The position numbers and the translations under genes are program-made. The notes under the pieces were generated by a model. The model was given only the letters and a program-made list of their open reading frames with translations. It did no database searches and was not told the DNA's origin. Below, one piece after another: positions 58,641 through 64,000 of a DNA stretch of 64,000 nucleotides. Each line of letters starts with the position of its first letter. Position 1 is the stretch's first letter. Location of the stretch: assembly GCA_033439265.1 (NCBI GenBank), contig JAVTVX010000002.1, forward strand, positions 13,188,174-13,252,173, given 5' to 3'. This DNA is from Dillenia suffruticosa. Taxonomy: Eukaryota; Streptophyta; Magnoliopsida; Dilleniales; Dilleniaceae.

Positions 58641-59407
58641 TAAAAATTTATTTAGTTATTTATTTATTTATTTATTTTGTTTCCATCAACTTCATTTTTT
58701 CCCCTTTTGGTTGGGGCTTGACGTTGAAGTTGTAGTAGTCAAACCTTCATTGTAGAAGAGGTAAATGACTAGTCTAGTGTCGGGGATGAATAGGTAAATC
58801 TATTTGACCTTGTACTCTTTTTTTTTATATATATACAAGTACAGGTGAAAAATCATATACAAAACTTCGTTTTTTTTCCCTTTGAAAATATTTTCGAGAA
58901 TTCACATTGTTTTTAAATTATAAATTATTAGATTGCAAGATGGGACATTAATTTAAATATAATTTGAATACAGTAAAATATATTATTAATTTTAGGTTGC
59001 TCATGGCAAAGCCAAAGATTTTTGAATAATTTTCTAACCTGTAGGCTCGACTTGTGAACCACGTTGGCGGGCCCGAGGGGTAACGGGTGCTATAACTCAT
59101 ATCCCCCTATCCCCGTTGGTCAGCCACGATTTTGTGCACAAATCTGAATTATGCAAATTACTTAATTACAGCATAATAAGTTATATATATATAAACCATA
59201 TTGACTAAAATTCAAAATTCAAAAATTAAATCTATAAGTAATCTTCATACAATTGTATAGCAAAATTAATTACCAATCCTAATCCATGTTAATGCAAGAA
59301 GAGTTTATTCATTTTTACCCTTTTCTTTTTTCTTTCGTTCTCGTTTTCGCCCTTTGTGACCCCGGGGGTGGGGATAGGAAGGAGCGAGCCAAACCCAAGG
59401 CCCGTAT
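58641..59407. other. 3' flank of the CBF/DREB1 gene
   Basis: Begins with an ATTT repeat (58659-58676) in the probable 3' UTR. AT-rich, no gene. Unit sequence begins abruptly at ATTAAGCACATTAG (59406). Confidence 0.55.
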
Positions 59408-59573
59408 TAAGCACATTAGAAGTTCAAAGCCTAGTAATAATGTTTCTTTCTCGAGGTTTTCTAATTGAGATTTGTCTTTTTACCTGTTTTAGGAACCAGG
59501 AGCTGTAGTCATGAAGTTGGTACTCCTTGTACCTGCTCATGGGTAAAGAGAGGTTGACCCTCTCTAAGTGTAT

Positions 59574-60335
59574 TGATATGATCTTTAAAACTGTAAAAAA
59601 TTTACAAAATTCAACTTAAGTTTCAGTTGGACCAGTAACAAAAGTTCGAGTTAAAAGATTCAAAAAAAATACTGAATAACTTAATTTAGAGAGTTTTACA
59701 ATAAGAAATTGAAACCCAAATGAATGAAGAACCAAAAGAAGTCTCAATTATACTCATGCAAACCCAGTGGGAAGAATAAAAAGTCCAAAACCAAGAAATG
59801 ACGAAAATAAAGAAAAATAACAGTAAGACTTGGTCAAAATAATTTGATTTATTTAGTTTCCTAATTTTTACTTTTTGTAAGTTATGTTTAGTTTTCTAAT
59901 TCTTTATTGTTTAGGAAGTTACTAAATTTTTAGTTGTCAATTATATTTTTACCTTTAGGCTATAAATAGGTCATTATACATTGTATAAAAAAATAACATT
60001 TTGAAGAGAATTAATAAAATTGTGAGGATTTTTCACACAGATTTTGTTCTTTTGAGAACTTTGAACTTATTCAAGATATGAGTCTTATTTAGTTCTTTGA
60101 CTTATCAATCTAGGTTTTGAACCATCTAGATTGTGCCGTCATTCATTTTATCTTTATACCAAGGTTTTTGATCTAGTGAGAAACGGGTCTAAAGTCTACC
60201 TTAGGTTCTTTCTCCTTTAGGGCAAGGGTTGAGGTTTTTAATTTCACAGATTCAAATAATTCGTTGGGACGATTTTTTGGCTAAATTAACTTGTTCGTGG
60301 GTTCTAGGGTTTTTATATCCAACGGGTTCATATCA
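59574..60335 (+). repeat. 5' LTR of the short LTR element
   Basis: 762 bp. Near its end it shares TTCTAGGGTTTTTATA and CCAACGGGTTCA with the right LTR, and contains AATTAATAAAATTGTGAGG, a likely polyadenylation region. Confidence 0.85.
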
Positions 60336-60820
60336 GTTGATATCAGAGCAATTTCGGGTTACCCTTCGAATTGTTCATATTTGTCTATAATTGTTTATAT
60401 TTGTCTATAATTTTTCATAAAATAAAGGCAGCTTCCAATTTTTTTTCTTTTCTTTTATTGTTTTTTCTTTATTTCTTATTTTTTCTTATTTGTTCACCTT
60501 CTTTATTTTCTTCCTTTATTCACTTTTCTTATTCAATTCATTCCATCTTTGTTTTTTTCTTAATTTGGAATTTTTCCAAATTTGCGACTTCCTTATTTCT
60601 CACTTATTTTTCTTTTTTATTTTTCTTGTTATTCTTTCTGTGAATTTCACAAGACAATTATTTTTGAGTTAAATTCAAAGAGTTGTTAATTCATTAAGAT
60701 GGTAAGAAACATGTTCGATGGATTGAATTCGTTGAAACTTTTTCCAAACAAAATGCGGCTGTGGATGCATTGTCACACAGGTGACGATTTGGGGACAAAT
60801 CGTTGTCAAGAAGGGGGGAA

Positions 60821-61594
60821 TGATGTGATCATCAAGATTGTAAGAAATTTACAAGATTCAACTCAAGTTTCAGTTGGGTCAGTAACCAAAAGTTCGAGTT
60901 AAAAGATTCAAAAAATACTGAATAACTTAATTCAGAGGCTTTTACAATAAGAAATTGAAGTTCAAATGAATGAAAAACCAAAAGGGGTCTCACTTATGCT
61001 CATGCAAGCCCAATTGGAAGAATAAAAGACCCAAAATTATTCAAGACCAAGGGAGGACGAAAATAAAGAAAAATAGCAGCAAAACTTGGTCAAAATAGTT
61101 TGATTTATTTAGTTTCCTAATTTTTATTTTTTATAACTTATGTTTAGTTTCCTAATTTTTTATTATTTAGAAAGTTACTAAATTCTTAATTGTCAATTTT
61201 GTTTTTACCTTTAAACTATAAATAGGCCATTATACATTGTGTAAAAAAAGCAACGCTTTGAAGAGAATTAATAAAATTGTGAGGATTTTTCACACAGGTT
61301 TTGTTCTTTTGAGAACTTTGAACTTATTCAAGATATAAGTTTTATTTAGTTTTTTGACTTATCAATCTAGGTTTTGAACCATCTAGATTGTGGCGTCATT
61401 CATTCCATCTTTATACCAAGATTCTTGATCTAGTGAGAACGGGTCTAAAATCATATACCTTAGGTTCTTCCTCCTTTAGGACAAGGGTTGAGCTTTTTAA
61501 TTCCACCGGTTCAAATAATTCGTTGGGACGATTTTTGAGTTAAATTAATTTGTTCGTGGGTTCTAGGGTTTTTATACCCAACGGGTTCACATCA
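60821..61594 (+). repeat. 3' LTR of the short LTR element
   Basis: 774 bp, partner of 59574-60335 with scattered substitutions and small indels. Confidence 0.85.
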
Positions 61595-63925
61595 CGTATG
61601 CTTTGTATAAAAGGAAAAATATTAAACAGGAGCATAAGAAAGATAGCCTCACCATTTTTTGTTTTCCATATCTCTATGTAGAACTCATAATCTTGAAATT
61701 GAAAGTGTTAGAAAATCCAAAACATCAATAACAAATCAGCTTATTGGCTTGTTATAAAGGCATACGTGTACCTATTAAAATCCTTGAGTTTTCTGAATAT
61801 GATTGGGCATTTTTATATGCTAAAGCTCGACCTCATCCAGGCTTCTTCCCAAATTGGCACTGATTTAGGCATTCAAGAAATTAATTATGAAGCAAGATCT
61901 CCAAAAGTAGCAAAGTTTATGCATTTAATATCAAGGAAAATGATTTAAAAGTGTACTGAAACTTGACACTCTTCCTACCTCAAACCAGCTACGCTTTGGC
62001 CTGATCCATTATTTGAAACAATGAACCTACAAGAGAAACAAAAGCACAATGAGTAGGAGTCTGCAGTCAGTGGATAATGCACATACACAAATAAAGACCT
62101 TTAGCATGGACACCAAGGGCTTAGCTACAGCGGAGCAGCTTAAAGTGAGAATTAATCAAAGCAAGTGAATGAGAAAAATGCCAAGACAAGTAGCAATAAC
62201 TAGAGCAAACTACACTTTGTAAAAGGATACCCCAAATGTTTATGAAAACTATGCAGATATCCGATTGCAAGATACTATTGCATATCCTAATTTTGAACAA
62301 CAGAGAAGCAGAGCAGTTGAGAGATGGCAAGGAGCATGGCCAAAGATTTGGTTCTTGCAGCTCTTAATTTGTGATATTTTCTAAGTGCTCTTGCAACCTA
62401 GCTAGACAAAGAAGCTTCACTATAGACTCAATGATCCTAACTAACTGGGGCTCAACGGCATTGATTCGCTCTCACCTATCAGTAATGTTCAGAAAATTAC
62501 GTTCCGGTCAACATATGCACGCTTATGAAATAATGAAAAATGAAATCAATCAAAAATCATAAGAATGTTTCATTAAACTTGTGAGTGAAAAGGAACAACG
62601 TCTAAAGCCAAAAAGTTAACCACCAAGATTTTAATGGTCTACCCAATAACATATTTGGAGTGAATAGCCAACTTTGACCATTAAGCTGTAAATACTTACT
62701 GCCAGTACCATGATCGCTAAAACTGCCACCAAGATAAATATTACATGATTAGATATTGCAAACAAAATTCAAGGAAAATGCATTAGGAAATTCTAGAGAT
62801 GGTAAAATCATAGTCAATTTCTTTGAACATAACAGAAACTTACTATCTAGAGCAAAAAGGAATTATTCTTCGAAGCCCTTGTAAATCAATTATTGATCTA
62901 GAACTCAACAAAACCTTGTAAATCAAGGGCGAAAACAAGAAGAAGAAGAAGAAGCTTATATAAGAAAAATGACACCACCAAGTTCAAGCATTGAAAGAGT
63001 AAGAGACCTTCAACATTCATCATGGTGAGTGCTCATCCATATCCCAAAACCCACTGCAGCTATAGCCAAAATCTGCATCATGAAGACATAAGTTGAGCAC
63101 AGAAAGTTTTAAAAAAGAAAAAAAAAATCACAATGTTCATAAACCCTTTAGCGGTGTGACTTGTGAGTTCAAAACCCGGAAAAAAATCTAGAAGTCGAGA
63201 GGTCTAAATTTCATGGAAAAAAAACCATAAATCCCACATCAATATCCAAGAAAACCCACCACAAAGCAAGTACCGGAAGAGTAAGAGACCTTCAAAATCC
63301 ATAATGGTGAGCGCTCGTCCATATCCCAATACCCACAACAGCTATAGCCAAAATCTGCATCATGAAGACATAAGTTGAGCACGGAATGTTAATATATATA
63401 TCACTACGTTTGTAAACCCTTTTAGGGGTTGTGATTTGTGACTTCAAAACCCAGGAAAAAAGAATCTGAAAATCGGGGAGGTCCAAATTTTGTGGTGAAA
63501 ATATTTAACCATAAAACCCACATCAATATCCCAGAAAACCCACCAAAGATCACAAAAATTTGAAACGGATTAAAACATCAACGAATCAAGGTAATGAGAG
63601 AGATCCACACCAAAGATTAGGCATCTTCAAAGTCAAAATAGGGAAATACATAAGAAACATCAACACAAGAATAAAAAGATTAGGCATCTTCAAAGTCACA
63701 ATAGGGAAATACACAAGAAACCCAGATTAAAACACAAAGCCAAAGATGAAAATGAAGTGCAGAAACTTCAGACGCAAGAATATAAATAGGGCATTTTGAG
63801 ACAATGTAAATAACAATTTCATACTATGGTTAGAAAATTGATCCATCTGGTTACTAATGTGCTTCTCCCTGATCCTGAACTCATTTTTTCTCTTTTTTCT
63901 ACTAAAACCCAAATCAAGAAAATCA

Positions 63926-63952
63926 GAGAGAAGAGAGAGAGAGAGAGAGAGA
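63926..63952. repeat. (GA)n microsatellite upstream of tetraspanin copy D exon 1
   Basis: GA run in the same place relative to exon 1 as in copy C. The unit continues to the window end. Confidence 0.88.
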
Positions 63953-64000
63953 CCATTGAGAGGCCGCGGTATGGAATAACGTTGGGGAATAAAGGGTATA

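Larger units (their letters stand above)
59574..61594 (+). mobile_element. Non-autonomous LTR retrotransposon (TRIM/LARD-like)
   Basis: 2021 bp with direct LTRs of 762 bp (59574-60335) and 774 bp (60821-61594), both starting TGAT(A/G)TGATC and ending CA(T/C)ATCA. The target duplication is TGTAT/CGTAT, one mismatch. The primer site just inside is TTGATATCAGAGC, one or two changes from the initiator tRNA-Met type. The polypurine tract AAGAAGGGGGGAA abuts the right LTR. The 485-bp interior encodes no gag or pol, only a T-rich patch and a fragment reading DDLGTNRCQEGGNDVI that resembles the final codons of gypsy polyproteins. The LTRs are moderately diverged. Confidence 0.85.
59408..63890 (-). 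pseudogene. TET10: TETRASPANIN-10-like pseudogene, copy D (N-terminal half, split by an LTR element)
   Basis: Minus strand, 5' to 3'. Exon 1 at 63825-63884 reads MSSGSGRSTLVTRWINFLTI with an intact GTATGA donor. Exon 2 appears twice: about 63275-63352 (ILAIAVVGIGIWTSAHHYG) and about 62970-63083 (ILAIAAVGFGIWMSTHHDE, then a stop). The LGA exon is near 62842-62885. The third-helix exon is near 62700-62757, with a 1-base loss relative to copy B. Intron sequence matching copy B 51275-51700 follows at 61595-62030, is interrupted by an LTR element (59574-61594), and continues to 59408, where the match ends. The large loop and last helix are absent. The leader with GA repeats starts at about 63926; more upstream sequence may lie outside the window. 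Confidence 0.8.

Noticed and set aside
60371..60672. Phe/Leu-rich frames of 60-90 codons
   Set aside because: Translation of a T-rich low-complexity patch inside the short LTR element.

Overview
This is nuclear DNA of a flowering plant, most likely a woody eudicot; I cannot name the species. The evidence is an AT-rich background, two DREB-type AP2/ERF genes, a plant MATE transporter, plant-type SINE, LINE and LTR retroelements, and plant tetraspanin and short-chain dehydrogenase sequences. Only three protein-coding genes look intact, and all three lack introns: a MATE (DTX49-like) transporter at 2346-3899 (-), an A-4 group DREB/ERF factor at 16957-17670 (+), and a CBF/DREB1 factor at 57912-58640 (+).

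Left third (1-27 kb): the MATE gene, then a 1.06 kb foldback element at 6203-7259 with long terminal inverted repeats, a purine-arm/pyrimidine-arm palindromic core and a 10-bp target duplication (Mutator-like). Next come a LINE tail, a decayed sugar-transporter pseudogene (12.4-13.1 kb, -), a SINE, the ERF gene with a truncated LINE just downstream (19-bp target duplication), two tRNA-derived SINEs near 21.4-21.9 kb, a palindromic MITE at 25.4-25.6 kb, and a single cytochrome P450 exon fragment that ends at another SINE.

Right two thirds (27-64 kb): the backbone is a shattered array of a repeated unit. Each unit pairs + strand fragments of a short-chain dehydrogenase/reductase gene (salutaridine reductase/neomenthol dehydrogenase type) with - strand exons of a TETRASPANIN-10-like gene. 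At least four tetraspanin copies (A-D) and five SDR fragments can be read, all broken. The array is split by four LTR elements: a 9.5 kb decayed Athila-type Ty3/gypsy (30.08-39.54 kb, itself carrying a GC-rich hAT-like insert), a 5'-truncated chromovirus (40.42-44.09 kb), a complete 4.69 kb Ty1/copia element with 417-bp LTRs and a perfect 5-bp target duplication (46.11-50.80 kb), and a short non-autonomous LTR element (59.57-61.59 kb). The CBF/DREB1 gene lies in the single-copy gap between tetraspanin copies C and D.

The three intact genes show no operon-like relation. Both transcription factors belong to the DREB subfamily, whose members usually act in cold, drought or osmotic responses. I found no CRISPR array, rRNA gene or convincing tRNA gene.
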